64,000 bases of DNA from Microbacterium elymi (GTDB lineage: Bacteria; Actinomycetota; Actinomycetes; Actinomycetales; Microbacteriaceae): assembly GCF_021582895.2 (NCBI RefSeq), contig NZ_CP091139.2, positions 372,001 through 436,000 of the forward strand, written 5' to 3'. The notes beneath the pieces were generated by a model. That model did no database searches. It saw only the letters and a list, made by a program, of their open reading frames with translations, and was not told the DNA's origin. Position 1 is the stretch's first letter. Each line of letters opens with the position of its first letter. Both the position numbers and the translations under genes were made by a program. Below, piece after piece: positions 40,013 to 53,457 of the stretch.

Positions 40013-41293
40013 TCAGCGGCGGGGCGTGCGAGTGGCGCGCGCCGAACGGATGCGTCGGGCAGCTGCGGTGACGCCGAGCGCTACAAGTATAGCGGGCAGC
40101 GTCAGCGCGATCAGCGGGACGCTTCCGTACAGAACCCGTTCCCGGCTGGGCACCAGCGGTGAGACGGCGCGCGTGACCGCATCCGCACGCGGAAGCGGAG
40201 TGACCGCGACCGGCGTCTCGCTGGGCTTGCGGCTGGTCGGCGACGGGGGCGCGGCGGTACACCCGGATCCAGTCCTTGAGGTCGCCCATCGGGTTCTCCG
40301 CCACCTGGGGGACGCTGGCGGCGACCGCGGCCGCGGCATCCACCAGCCCGAATCCGTAGAGCGGGCTGGGCAGGCTCGTCACCCCCGGCGGGCGGCTCGC
40401 GGTCTTGATGATCCGCTCGATCACGTTCGCGGCATCCAGGCCCGGATGCGCGGCGCGCACGAGCGCGACGACCCCGGCGACGATGGGCGCGGCCCCGCTG
40501 GTGCCCTTCCACGTCACCAGCTGCCCGTCCGCCGACACGCCGAGCAGGCCCTCGCTGGCCGCGGACACGCCGATCGTGATGCCCTGAGTGGATGCCTCGA
40601 CACTGGCGTGGCCGGACGGGTCCACGCCGGCGACGGTGAGCACTCCCGGGATCGTGGCGGGGGCGCCCACCCGCGTCGTCCCGTTGCCGCGGTTGCCGGC
40701 GGCCACGACGACGACCACATCGTGGTCGAACGCGTACTCGAACGCGTCGTCCCAGCTGCGATCCCAGTCCAGGGTGTTGGTGGTGAACGACAGGTTGATG
40801 ACGTCGGCCCCGTGATCGACCGCCCACCGCATCGCCTTGGCGACCTGTTCGGCGAACGGGACCTGTGAGCTCGCGCCGAAGCCGACCGAGATCGACAGCA
40901 GATCCGCCTCGGGCGCGACGCCGATCATCGCGTCCTCATCGCCGTCGTCACGCGCGGCCGCCAGCGAGGCCACCCAGCTGCCGTGGTTCGGATCCACCGC
41001 GCCCACGGCGGTGCGTCCGTCGGCGCTGCCCGCACCCGAGACATCGGTGCCGTCCACGACGGCCGGGTCGAGTTGCGGGCCATGCCCGACACCGGTGTCG
41101 ATGATGGCGATCCGCTCCCCGCCCCGCGCGTGGTCTTCCACGCGCGCTCGATGCCGTAGTCGGTCAGCCAGTACTCCTGCGAGCGGATCGTGGGCTCTGG
41201 TGTCTCGCTCGGCTCCGGGGCCGGGACGGCCGCGGCGGTGCCCGCGAACACGACGAACGCGCCCGCCAGCACGACGATCAGCAGACGTTTCAC
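40013..41293 (-). CDS. Mycosin-like subtilase (S8 family) (two frame errors)
   Basis: Secreted, membrane-anchored serine protease: signal peptide (LLIVVLAGAFVVFAGTAAA), catalytic Asp in IAIIDTGVGHGP, His in DPNHGSWVASL, oxyanion Asn in VVAAGNRGNG, Ser in WKGTSGAAPIVAGVVAL, then a C-terminal membrane helix (LIALTLPAILVALGV) and RRIRSARATRTPRR. This is the mycosin (MycP) plan, but no type VII secretion genes are in the window. Breaks at about 41117 (G4 for G5) and about 40250 (C5 for C6). GTG at 41293 overlaps the DUF501 stop. Confidence 0.87.
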
Positions 41294-41839
41294 CCTCGGT
41301 CCCCCGCACGGCCCGCTGCGGACGACAGCAGAGGCCCCGGCTTGCGCGCAGGCGCAGCGCTCGGGCGACCAGCCGGAGCGGGCCAGCGCCGCATCCCCGA
41401 TCGGGTTGACACCCGGTCCGGCCGCGAGAGCGTGACCGGCCAGCGCGTGCAGGCACTTGACCCGGGTGGGCATGCCGCCGGCCGACACGCCGTCGATCTC
41501 GGGCACCTCGCCGTACGCGGCGCGATCCGCCAGGTACGCGGCGTGCGCCAGGCGGTAGGCGTCGGCGACCTCGTCGTCGGCGAGCAGTTCGGCCAGCTCG
41601 GGCATCTTGTGCTCGGCCTCCAGTCGCGACATCGCGGCCGTGGCGGCCGGGTGGGTGAGGTAGTAGAACGTCGGGAACGGAGTCCCGTCCGGCAGTCGCG
41701 GCGCGGTGGCCACCACCGTGGGGTTGCCGCACACGCACCGGGCCGCCACCCCGACCACGCCGCGCGCGGGACGACCGAGCTGAGCGCGGAGCACGGCGAG
41801 ATCGGTGTCGGTCACGGCGGCGAAGGGCGGGGTCGTCAC
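41290..41839 (-). CDS. DUF501 protein (one frame error near the end)
   Basis: About 183 residues with the DUF501 core: VVGVAARCVCGNPTVVATAP, PTFYYLTHPAATAAMSRLEA, GMPTRVKCLHALAGHALAAG. The block DUF501-FtsB-enolase is conserved in actinobacteria. As written, the frame runs straight into the protease signal peptide; correcting GCGCAAGCC to GCGCAGCC at about 41340 instead yields a stop at 41290 in a GTGA overlap with the protease. That natural-looking junction supports the repair. Function unknown. Confidence 0.87.
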
Positions 41840-41864
41840 GTCTCCCAGGCTATCGGCGCCCGCT

Positions 41865-41954
41865 GGGACGGCGCTGATCGGGACGGCGCTGATCGGGACG
41901 GCGCTGATCGGGACGGCGCTGATCGGGACGGCGCTGATGGAGACGGCGCTGATG
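41865..41954. repeat. Six tandem copies of a 15-bp unit
   Basis: Unit GGGACGGCGCTGATC, six copies head to tail; the last two vary (GATG for GATC, GAGACG for GGGACG). It fills the space between the DUF501 start and the ftsB stop. Because 15 is a multiple of three it also translates as repeating TALIG on the plus strand, but no gene is implied. Confidence 0.9.
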
Positions 41955-41965
41955 GGGATGCCGCC

Positions 41966-42484
41966 TCAGTGCGAGTCCTGCGGCCCGACGGCGGTCCGCG
42001 CCAATCCGGCCTGCGCGACCGAGCGCACCAGCTGCGACATCCAATCGGTGTCGGTCGCTTCGACGGCGTCGCTGACCGGCGCCTTCTCGCGTGGGATGTC
42101 GGAGGTGGGCAGATCGTCGTCGACGAGGTAGACCACCTCGCCCGGCTTGACGTAGTACAGCCGCTCCCGCGCCTGCGCGGTGATGTAGGCCGGGTCCTTG
42201 TACCGCTCACGCTGGCGCTGCAGGTCGGCGACCTCGTCCTTGGTGAGCTGGACCGACTCGCGCAGGGCGGCGATCTGCTGGCGCTGGCCGACCGCGGTGC
42301 TGATCGTCGGCACGAGCACGAATACGGCGAGCACCACCAGTCCGAGCATGATCACGGTGAAGCCGGACAGGCGGGATCCCGCCATCCAGCCGCGCACGTC
42401 GACGCGGCGCCGTGCGGCGGCCGTCTCTTCCCGTGCCGGCGCCGGGCGGGAAGCAGAGGAGAGGGGGGCGGGTCTCTTGGCCAC
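41966..42484 (-). CDS. ftsB: FtsB/DivIC-family septum formation initiator
   Basis: 172 residues: a basic Ala/Pro-rich cytoplasmic N-terminus, one membrane helix (GFTVIMLGLVVLAVFVLVPT), a periplasmic coiled coil (QRQQIAALRESVQLTKDEVA) and the conserved PAYITAQARERLYYVKPGEVVY. Part of the FtsQ-FtsB-FtsL divisome complex. Encoded 27 bp downstream of enolase, the normal actinobacterial order. The C-terminal extension of about 40 residues is variable. Intact. Confidence 0.9.
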   Translation of the reverse strand: MAKRPAPLSSASRPAPAREETAAARRRVDVRGWMAGSRLSGFTVIMLGLVVLAVFVLVPTISTAVGQRQQIAALRESVQLTKDEVADLQRQRERYKDPAYITAQARERLYYVKPGEVVYLVDDDLPTSDIPREKAPVSDAVEATDTDWMSQLVRSVAQAGLARTAVGPQDSH

Positions 42485-42510
42485 GACTCCCCCTCTCGTT
42501 CGCGTCGCCG

Positions 42511-45401
<2,891 letters not shown>

Positions 45402-45405
<4 letters not shown>

Positions 45406-45752
45406 AGGCGGGTCTCCTTCACGAGGGCGGCAAGGGTGGTCGGCGACAGTCCGAGGGCGACGCCCCGGACCACGAGGGCGCGGATGTCGTCGGCGAGTTC
45501 GGCCAGCGGCGCGGCGGCATCGGTGACCAGCACGCCGCGCCCGCGCCGGATGTCGACCAGCCCCTCGTCGCGCAGCAGCTGGTAGGCGCGCAGCACCGTG
45601 TGCACGTTGACCCGGAGGGATGCCGCGACCTCGCGCGCGGCGGGGAGCCGGTCGCCGGCGCGCAGCCGGCCGGCGGCGATCTCTGCGCGCACGGACGCGG
45701 CGACCTGATCGAACAGAGCCGCGTCGCTGGCGGGGTCGATGCGGATGAGCAC
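45402..45752 (-). CDS. GntR-family (YtrA-like) repressor
   Basis: 116 residues: winged helix (LFDQVAASVRAEIAAGRLRA, GDRLPAAREVAASLRVNVHT, VLRAYQLLRDEGLVDIRRGR) and only a short helical tail, no ligand domain. That is the YtrA subgroup, which usually controls adjacent membrane or ABC genes. Upstream, between 45753 and 45830, an AT-rich patch (TTATTCTATTACAGCTAGAA) holds its likely promoter and operator. Intact. Confidence 0.9.
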
Positions 45753-45830
45753 CGCATTATTCTATTACAGCTAGAACAACCGCGCACGCACGAAGTGCGA
45801 GCGGCCGGCGGATCCGGCACACTGGCGACC

Positions 45831-46526
45831 ATGACCCCGCGACGCCTCGCCCTGATCATGAGCCTGTGGATCCCCAACCTGTGCAGCGGCATCCGCGTGC
45901 GCCGGTTCGCGGATGACTGGACCAGCGCCACGGTCGAGCTGCACGTGAACCCGATCACCCGCAACTACGTGAAGACCGCGTTCGGCGGATCGATGTCGGC
46001 GATGACCGACCCGTACTTCTTCATGCTCGTGATGCACCAGATCGGCCGCGACTACGTGGTCTGGGACACGAAGGGCGAGATCGAGTTCCGAAAGCCCGGC
46101 CGCGGCGTGCTCACCGCCCGGTTCGAGGTGCCGCCGGCCAAGATCGCCGAACTGCGTGAGCGGGCGCACGGCGGCGCCAAGGTGCTGGAGTGGTTCGAGA
46201 CCGACATCACCGACGCCGAAGGCGACGTGGTCGCCCACGTGCGCCGCGAGGTGTACGTGCGCGAGAAGCGCCGGGTCACCGAGGCGCGATCCTCAGCTCG
46301 GGGACCGATCGCATCGGTAGCGCGAGGCCGTGAACCCGAGCACCCTGCGGAAGTCGCTGGCCAGGTGCGCCTGATCGGCGTAGCCGAGTTCCGCGGCGAT
46401 CCCGGCCAGCGGCTCGTCCGGATGCTCGCGCACCCGCCAGCCGCGCCTCACTTGTGCGGGCGCCCACCTGTTCGTTCAGCCAGGCACCCAGGCGAGCGGA
46501 TGCTGCGGCCGCCCCACCCGGCATGA
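45831..46526 (+). CDS. DUF4442 (hotdog-fold thioesterase-like) protein, end uncertain
   Basis: The first 150 residues form a hotdog-like DUF4442 domain (MSLWIPNLCSGIRVRRFADD, NYVKTAFGGSMSAMTDPYFF, VWDTKGEIEFRKPGRGVLTA). The normal end would be near VREVYVREKRRVT. As written, the frame continues 75 residues across the antisense of the araC gene, which is not believable; another frame has a stop at 46320. I suspect a one-base error near 46280 and a true end close to 46320. Function unknown, perhaps acyl-CoA related. Confidence 0.7.
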   Translation: MTPRRLALIMSLWIPNLCSGIRVRRFADDWTSATVELHVNPITRNYVKTAFGGSMSAMTDPYFFMLVMHQIGRDYVVWDTKGEIEFRKPGRGVLTARFEVPPAKIAELRERAHGGAKVLEWFETDITDAEGDVVAHVRREVYVREKRRVTEARSSARGPIASVARGREPEHPAEVAGQVRLIGVAEFRGDPGQRLVRMLAHPPAAPHLCGRPPVRSARHPGERMLRPPHPA

Positions 46527-46835
46527 CGGCGCGGATGCGCGCCACCAGTTCCGGAGCCGCGACCGCGATGGAGCCGTCGACCAGGCGCACGGGCTCCGCA
46601 GCGAGGGCCTCCAGCGCCGCCGGCCGAGCAGCGCGCCCACCGCCCAGGCCGTGCCGGTGAGGACCCGTTCGGTGCGGCGGGTGGCGGCGCCCCACAGCCG
46701 GACGTCGTCCGGGCTGACCACCAGATTGGCCGCCGGGTAGGCGAGCACCTCCTGCGTCGATGCGGCGCCGGGCGGCAGATCCCACTCCGGCACCCAGAAC
46801 CAGGCCACCAGGTCGGCCGCCTCGACCTCCGGACG
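46293..46835 (-). CDS. AraC-family regulator (two frame errors, start unclear)
   Basis: N-terminal DUF6597-like sensor (VAWFWVPEWDLPPGAASTQE, LAYPAANLVVSPDDVRLWGA) and C-terminal AraC helix-turn-helix (HPDEPLAGIAAELGYADQAH followed by LASDFRRVLGFTASRYR). Breaks near 46627 (GCTGCTCGG for GCTGCTGCGG, ALLRPAALEAL) and near 46463 (GGG for GGGG, EQVGAPAQVRRGW). About 185 residues are recoverable, but no start codon is obvious; the N-terminus may be missing at the junction with the next gene. Probably regulates the divergent VOC-protein gene. Confidence 0.8.
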
Positions 46836-46843
46836 GCCGGCCG

Positions 46844-47286
46844 CACACGGCGACCAGCATCACCCCGTTCCTGGCCATCCGCAATGCGCGAGGTGCGCTG
46901 GAGTTCTACCGCGACGTGCTCGGCGCCCGGGTGACCGATGTCACCGAGTTCGACGGCGTGGTCGCCCACGCCGGCCTGGACTTCGGGCTGGGCTGCTGCA
47001 GATCGGGGAGCCGTCGCCGGCGTACGATCTCGTGCCGGCACCCGACGGGAACGGCAGCTGCCATTCGATCGGGCTGTACGTCGCGGACGTGGATGCCGTC
47101 GTTGCGCGGGCGGCGGCGGCCGGCGCGACGGTCCGGGAGGCGCCGTCCACGTTCGTCTCCGGCGATCGGTACGCCAGCATCCGCGATCCGTTCGGCGTGC
47201 GCTGGTCGCTGATGACCCGGGTGGAGGATCTGTCCGAAGCCGAGAGTGTCGCGCGCGTGGCGGAGTGGGCCGCTCAGCAGGGCTGA
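46844..47286 (+). CDS. VOC-family (glyoxalase-like) protein (one frame error, start unclear)
   Basis: PhnB-like vicinal oxygen chelate protein: TSITPFLAIRNARGALEFYR, VLGARVTDVTEFDGVVAHAG, then after repair at about 46992 (GGGC for GGGGC) GLLQIGEPSPAYDLVPAP, YVADVDAVVARAAAAGATVR and the terminal IRDPFGVRWSLMTR. No start codon lies at the expected place just before TSITPF; the nearest ATG (46760) would add a foreign-looking stretch that is antisense to araC. Substrate unknown. Confidence 0.8.
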
Positions 47287-47310
47287 GCAGCGTCCATCCC
47301 CGGGCGCGAC

Positions 47311-48606
47311 TCATCCCAGCGGCTTGAGCTCCGGCTCGTCCTGGCCGGCCGCGACCGTCGCGAACCGGGTGTAGCCGTCGGCGGCGGCCCGCTCCAGCAG
47401 CGCCTTCAGGTTCTTGGTACGGGTCTCCAGCCGGACCCGGATCCCCTCGGCCACGAACCGCGCCTTCAGTGCGGCCAGTTCGGCCACGGGCACGTCCTTG
47501 TCGTGCACGAGCACGACCGATCGGGCCGCGGCATCCTCCTCGGGCGCCACCAGATCCACGATCCGCTCGAAGCCGATGGAGAAGCCGACCGCGGGCACGT
47601 CCTGCCCCAGAAACCGGCCGATCATGCCGTCGTAGCGCCCGCCGCCGCCGAGCGAGTACGACACCGACGGGTGGGCCAGCTCGAGGATCGTCCCGGTGTA
47701 GTAGCCCATGCCGCGCACGAGGAACGGGTCGAACACGAGCGGGATGGCCTCGCCGGCCGGCCGCGCCGCGGCGACCGCGGTCCCGATCCCCGCCAGGTGT
47801 GCGACGACGTCGTCGGGGGCGCCGTCGGGCAGCGCGCCGCGGATCTGCTGCTCGCCGTACGGCGGGGTCTGCAGCGCCTGCGGCCGGAGCAGGAACGCCT
47901 CGAAGGCATCCACCGCGGCCGTGTCGGCGCCGCGCTCGCGCAGTTCGGCGGCGACCCCGGCCGGACCGATCTTGTCCAGCTTGTCGATGGTGATCAGCAC
48001 GCCCGAGCGCTGTTCGGGGGCGAACCCGAACGTCTCCAGCATCCAGTCCAGCACGCGACGGTCGTTGATCCGGATGCTGCCGCCGGCCAGTCCCAGGGCG
48101 TCCAGCGTGTCGAGGGTCGCCACGGCGAGTTCTGCTTCGGCGCGCGCCGACGCATCGCCGATGATGTCGATGTCGCACTGCACGAACTGCCGGTACCGGC
48201 CCTTCTGCGGCCGCTCCGCGCGCCAGACCGGCGCGATCTGGATCGAGCGGAAGACCGTCGGCAGCTCGGCCCGGTGGGTGGCGTAGAACCGCGCCAGCGG
48301 CACGGTCAGGTCGTACCGCAGCCCCAGGTCGGCCAGCCTTCCGACGGCGAGCGCGGCCGGCTCGTCGGCGGCGGCGCGGATCGCGTCGGCGTCCAGCCCC
48401 CGGCGCAGCACGTTGTAGGCGAGCTTCTCGTTGTCGCCGCCGATGCCGGCGTGCAGCCGGCCGTACTCCTCCATCACCGGGGTCTCGATCTCATCGAAAC
48501 CGTGCGCGCGGTACCGCTCCCGGATGACGGCGAGCACGCGCTCGCGGCGAGCCTTGTCGGCGGGGAGGAAGTCGCGCATCCCGCGCGGCGGAGTGACGGT
48601 GGGCAC
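47311..48606 (-). CDS. hisS: Histidyl-tRNA synthetase
   Basis: Class II aminoacyl-tRNA synthetase, 431 residues. Motif 1 region PPRGMRDFLPADKARRERVL, motif 2 FRSIQIAPVWRAERPQKGRY, HisA-type motifs LVFDPFLVRGMGYYTG and motif 3 VGFSIGFERI; C-terminal anticodon-binding domain (VRLETRTKNLKALLERAAAD). Start is the GTG at 48606, four bases upstream of the mazG stop region. Intact frame. It follows mazG on the same strand. Confidence 0.96.
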   Translation of the reverse strand: MPTVTPPRGMRDFLPADKARRERVLAVIRERYRAHGFDEIETPVMEEYGRLHAGIGGDNEKLAYNVLRRGLDADAIRAAADEPAALAVGRLADLGLRYDLTVPLARFYATHRAELPTVFRSIQIAPVWRAERPQKGRYRQFVQCDIDIIGDASARAEAELAVATLDTLDALGLAGGSIRINDRRVLDWMLETFGFAPEQRSGVLITIDKLDKIGPAGVAAELRERGADTAAVDAFEAFLLRPQALQTPPYGEQQIRGALPDGAPDDVVAHLAGIGTAVAAARPAGEAIPLVFDPFLVRGMGYYTGTILELAHPSVSYSLGGGGRYDGMIGRFLGQDVPAVGFSIGFERIVDLVAPEEDAAARSVVLVHDKDVPVAELAALKARFVAEGIRVRLETRTKNLKALLERAAADGYTRFATVAAGQDEPELKPLG

Positions 48607-48610
48607 GACT

Positions 48611-49314
48611 CTAGCTTTCCAGATCCCGGGCACCGCTCCGTCCGCCCGGGACCGCGGCCGCCGCCTCGGCGGTGCGGACCTCCGACTGCAGGCGCCGCAG
48701 GCGCTCGCGGAGCGCCCGCTCGGCATCCCACCCGCGCTCCCGCGCGTCGGCCACGAGTGCCAGCAGGGCGTCGCCGAGGTCCTCTTCGGACTGGGGCTGC
48801 GGCTCGGACCCCCCGCGCGAGGCGAGGGCGCTGCGACGGGCGAAGCCCTGCCCAGCAGCTTCTGCGCGAGCGCGAGCGACGGCATCCGCTCACTGACCCC
48901 GTCCAGCACGCTCGTGCGTGTGCGCTTCTCCTCGGCCTTGGCCGCGTTCCACAGCACCAGCACCTCATCCGGCGTGCGCGCCACGGCGTCGCCGAAGACG
49001 TGCGGATGCCGGCGCACCATCTTCTCGCCGAGCCCGCGTGCCACGTCGTCGATGTCGAACGGGTCATCCGGGTCGCGCGAGGCGATCTCGGCGTGGAACA
49101 GCACCTGCCAGAGCAGGTCGCCCAGCTCCTCGCGCAGGTCTGCGCGCGACCCGGTCTCGACGGCGTCGATCAGCTCCGCACTCTCCTCGACCAGATACGG
49201 CACGAGGTCGCGGTGCGTGATCTGCTGGGTCCACACGCACTTGTCCCGCACCTCGTGCATCACCTCGGCCGCCGCCCGCAGCGGCTCGCCCCGCTCCGGC
49301 GTCATGTCACTCAC
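48611..49314 (-). CDS. mazG: MazG nucleotide pyrophosphohydrolase (one frame error)
   Basis: House-cleaning NTP pyrophosphatase. The EExxE-type metal site is LVEESAELIDAVETG with LREELGDLLWQVLFHAEIA. About 234 residues; a frame change near 48852 (AGGGC for AGGGGC, KLLGRGFARR) restores the C-terminal helix region SEEDLGDALLALVADARERG and the stop at 48611. Its GTG overlaps the stop of the upstream hydrolase (GTGA), so nhaA, hydrolase, mazG and hisS read as one tight array. Confidence 0.9.
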
Positions 49315-50120
49315 GCGTCCTCCCGCAGGAAGGACGCCGCCCGGGCGCCCCATCCGCGCACCTCGGCCAGAGGAGCGGACACCCCGAACCGCGAGCCGGG
49401 GATCAGATCGTGCAATCCACGCCCGGTCGAGACCGGATGCCCCGGGTCATCCGCCCAGCTGAGCACGAGCGTGGGGATCGCCAGACCGCGCAAGCGCATC
49501 CGGATCGGGGAGGTCGCTGCGGGCAGCCCTTCGAGCACCGCGGGCAGCACCCGGTCGCCCACGGCCACCGGCAGCGGGGCGTCCAGCTCGGCGAAGATGC
49601 CGGTGGGCGGCGCCATCGCCATCGCGCGATCGAGTGCCGTCCGCCCCCCGGAGGCCACCATCGGGACCAGCCGGCGGTACAGCTCGGCCTGCGCGGCGCG
49701 CGTATCCCACGCCGTCGGGGGCGCCGTCAGCACGAGTCGGCGGAACCGCTCGGGTGCCCGGACGGCGGCGTGCAGAATCGCGCCGGTGCCCATCGAGCAG
49801 CCGATCGCCGCGACCGGCTCGTCGGGGTCGATCAGCTCGAGCAGCGCCAGCAGGTCCGCGCCGAGGGACGACCATGTGTATTCGTCCGGATCGGCTCCGC
49901 CGCCGGACACGCCGTGTCCGCGCCAGTCCAGGCGCACCAGACGGAACCCGGCCGCCACGATCGGCGCGAAGTCGTAGACACCGGCATCCACCATCGTCCA
50001 TCGGTCGTGGGTGACGCCGTGCCCCCACACCACCGTGGGTCCCTCGCCCTCCACCGACCACGCCAGCCGCGCCCCGCGGATCTCGGCATCGTGCTCAACC
50101 CGCACCAGCTCCTGCCTCAT
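49311..50120 (-). CDS. Alpha/beta hydrolase
   Basis: 269 residues. Oxyanion loop VVWGHGVTHDRW, nucleophile elbow AIGCSMGTGAI (GxSxG with Ser), a later acid and the catalytic His in the PGHPVS region (SWADDPGHPVSTGR). No lid family or substrate can be named. ATG overlaps the nhaA stop (ATGA) and the stop overlaps the mazG start. Intact. Confidence 0.85.
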   Translation of the reverse strand: MRQELVRVEHDAEIRGARLAWSVEGEGPTVVWGHGVTHDRWTMVDAGVYDFAPIVAAGFRLVRLDWRGHGVSGGGADPDEYTWSSLGADLLALLELIDPDEPVAAIGCSMGTGAILHAAVRAPERFRRLVLTAPPTAWDTRAAQAELYRRLVPMVASGGRTALDRAMAMAPPTGIFAELDAPLPVAVGDRVLPAVLEGLPAATSPIRMRLRGLAIPTLVLSWADDPGHPVSTGRGLHDLIPGSRFGVSAPLAEVRGWGARAASFLREDA

Positions 50121-51262
50121 GCGCTCGCTCCGATCCTGCTGTGGTGGCGTGCACGCCACGATACGACGATCACCGCCAGCACGAGCGAGACGCCCGATCC
50201 GCACAGCACGCCGAGCACGGCCTCGTCGCGCAGCGCGTCCCCCGCGAACGCGAGATTGGCCAGCAGAGCGAGACGGTGAATCCGATGCCTCCCAGGGCTC
50301 CCGCGGCCAGCAGGTCGCCGAACGGCAGGCGTGCCGCCCGCGGCACCCGCAGCCCGCGCTGCGCGATCCATCCCGCCCCCGTGATGCCGACCAGCTTGCC
50401 GACCGGCAGTGCGACGACGATGCCCCAGAACACCGGCGACAGCCCGTCGCCGCCGATCGCCGGGATCGCCACGAGCGCGGCCGACAGCGCGAACAGCGGC
50501 AGGATGACGCCGTTCACCCACGGCTCCAGCGTGTAGCGCGCACGCAGCCCGGGCCTCTGCGCGATCGCCAGCCCGAGGAGGACGCCGGCGATCGTCGCGT
50601 GCACGCCGGACGCGAGCATGGCGGCCCAGGCGGCCACCGCGAGCACGATCATCGCCGCGACGATGGCGCGACCCCCAGGACCGCCCAGCCGTCGGCTCAG
50701 CACACCGAACACGACGACCAGGACGACCGACAGCACGAGCAGCCACAGATTCACCCCGTGCGCGAACAGCACCGCGATGAAGACGATTCCGATGATGTCG
50801 TCGAGGATCGCCAGCGCCAGCAGGAACACCCGGACGGTCGGCGGCAGCCCGCGGCCGAACACGGCCAGCACGCCGAGGGCGAAGGCGATGTCCGTGGCGG
50901 TCGGCACCGGCCACCCCGCGGCCAGGCCGGCCGGCGCGGCCACCGCGAGATACACGGCGATCGGCGCGACCACCCCGCCGGCGGCCGCGATCGCCGGCAG
51001 CACGGCCTTGCGCGCCGAGCCCAGCTCACCGCTGGTGAGCTCGTACTGCAGCTCGACGGCGACGGTGAAGAAGAACACCGCCAGCAGCCCGTCGGCGATC
51101 AGCTCGCCGACGTCGAGCAGGAACGGCGTCCCCGGGATGCCGACGTGCAGGTGCTGCACGGCGAACGCGCCGGATGCGGCTGGGGAGTTGGCCAGCACGA
51201 GCCCGCAGATCGCCGCCAGGCAGCAGGACGGCGGGGAAGCGTGCAGAGCGCAGCAGGGTCAT
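50117..51262 (-). CDS. nhaA: Na+/H+ antiporter NhaA (two frame errors)
   Basis: Twelve-helix sodium/proton antiporter. The paired aspartates of the transport site are in VPTATDIAFALGVLAVF and FLLALAILDDIIGIVF. About 381 residues. Breaks: about 51219 (CTGCTGCCTGGCG for CTGCTGCTGGCG, LLLAAICGLVLANSP) and about 50266 (GCTCTGCTGG for GCTGCTGCTGG, SLLLANLAFAGDALRDEAVL). ATG at 51262. Maintains sodium and pH homeostasis at the cytoplasmic membrane. Confidence 0.93.
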
Positions 51263-51367
51263 GGCACCTCCGTGGGTCGGGCCGCCGCATCCGCGACGAC
51301 CGCCGACCAGACTTCCCGGCACACCGCGCACCATGCTACCGACATGCGGCGGCGCTGCCCGCGCCGA

Positions 51368-51970
51368 TCAGCCGTCCAGGCGTCGGTCGTCCGCGTGCCG
51401 GGACAGGCTGCGACCGTACCGCTCGGTGAGCTGGACGAGAAGGTCGGGGGTCTCCCGATCCAACCCGAACACGTAGCCGGGGAAGTCGAGTTCCTGCTGC
51501 TCCTGCCAGATCCGCTCGTGCTCGGCCGGGGGCAGGATCTGCACCGGGTCGCCCACCGCCACCCAGCCGATCGGCACGATGGTGCCCTCCGGCAGGTGCG
51601 TGCGCAGGTGCACCACCGCGTTGATCCGGACCTCGCATCCGGTGTCGATGTGCGCGCCGTTGAAGATCCGGGTGCCGGTGGCCAGGAACACCTCCGAGCC
51701 GATCGTGGCGCCCGAGATGCTGCACATCGGTCCCACCAGGGTGTGCGCGCCGATGTGCACCGGGTTGGTCGCGCTGGCGCGGACCAGCGCGTTCTCCATC
51801 ACGATCACGCTGGCGCCGAGCGTGATCGGCCCGCCCTCCGAGGTGATCACTGCTCCGTGCAGGATCTGGCAGTCCGGGCCGATGGTCACGTCCCCGCTGA
51901 TGACCGCGGTCGGCGCGATCACCGCCGTGGGGTCGATCTGCGGCTCGGCTCCGAGATGTTCGAACAGCAT
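51368..51970 (-). CDS. Gamma-carbonic-anhydrase-like hexapeptide-repeat protein
   Basis: 200 residues of left-handed beta-helix with hexapeptide repeats (AVIAPTAVISGDVTIGPDCQ, GAHIDTGCEVRINAVVHLRT). Resembles the gamma-CA/PaaY class, but the metal-binding histidines seem reduced; the canonical set is not clearly complete, so enzymatic activity is uncertain. The C-terminal 50 residues (AEHERIWQEQQELDFPGYVF) are an extension. Upstream of the divergent gdhA. Intact. Confidence 0.75.
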   Translation of the reverse strand: MLFEHLGAEPQIDPTAVIAPTAVISGDVTIGPDCQILHGAVITSEGGPITLGASVIVMENALVRASATNPVHIGAHTLVGPMCSISGATIGSEVFLATGTRIFNGAHIDTGCEVRINAVVHLRTHLPEGTIVPIGWVAVGDPVQILPPAEHERIWQEQQELDFPGYVFGLDRETPDLLVQLTERYGRSLSRHADDRRLDG

Positions 51971-52043
51971 GCGCGCTCCCTTGCGAGGTCGGGCTTGTTA
52001 CGTGCGGTCGCCTGGCCGCCAGCGTAGCGTCGGTAGAGTATGA

Positions 52044-53455
<1,412 letters not shown>

Positions 53456-53457
53456 GC

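Noticed and set aside
41805-42131. A plus-strand protein with repeating TALIG.
   Set aside because: It is only the translation of the 15-bp tandem repeat, with no continuing homology or ribosome site.
47311-49353. A MazG-HisS fusion protein in one open frame.
   Set aside because: The MazG part leaves its frame near 48852; its true tail ends at 48611 in another frame, and HisS has its own GTG at 48606.
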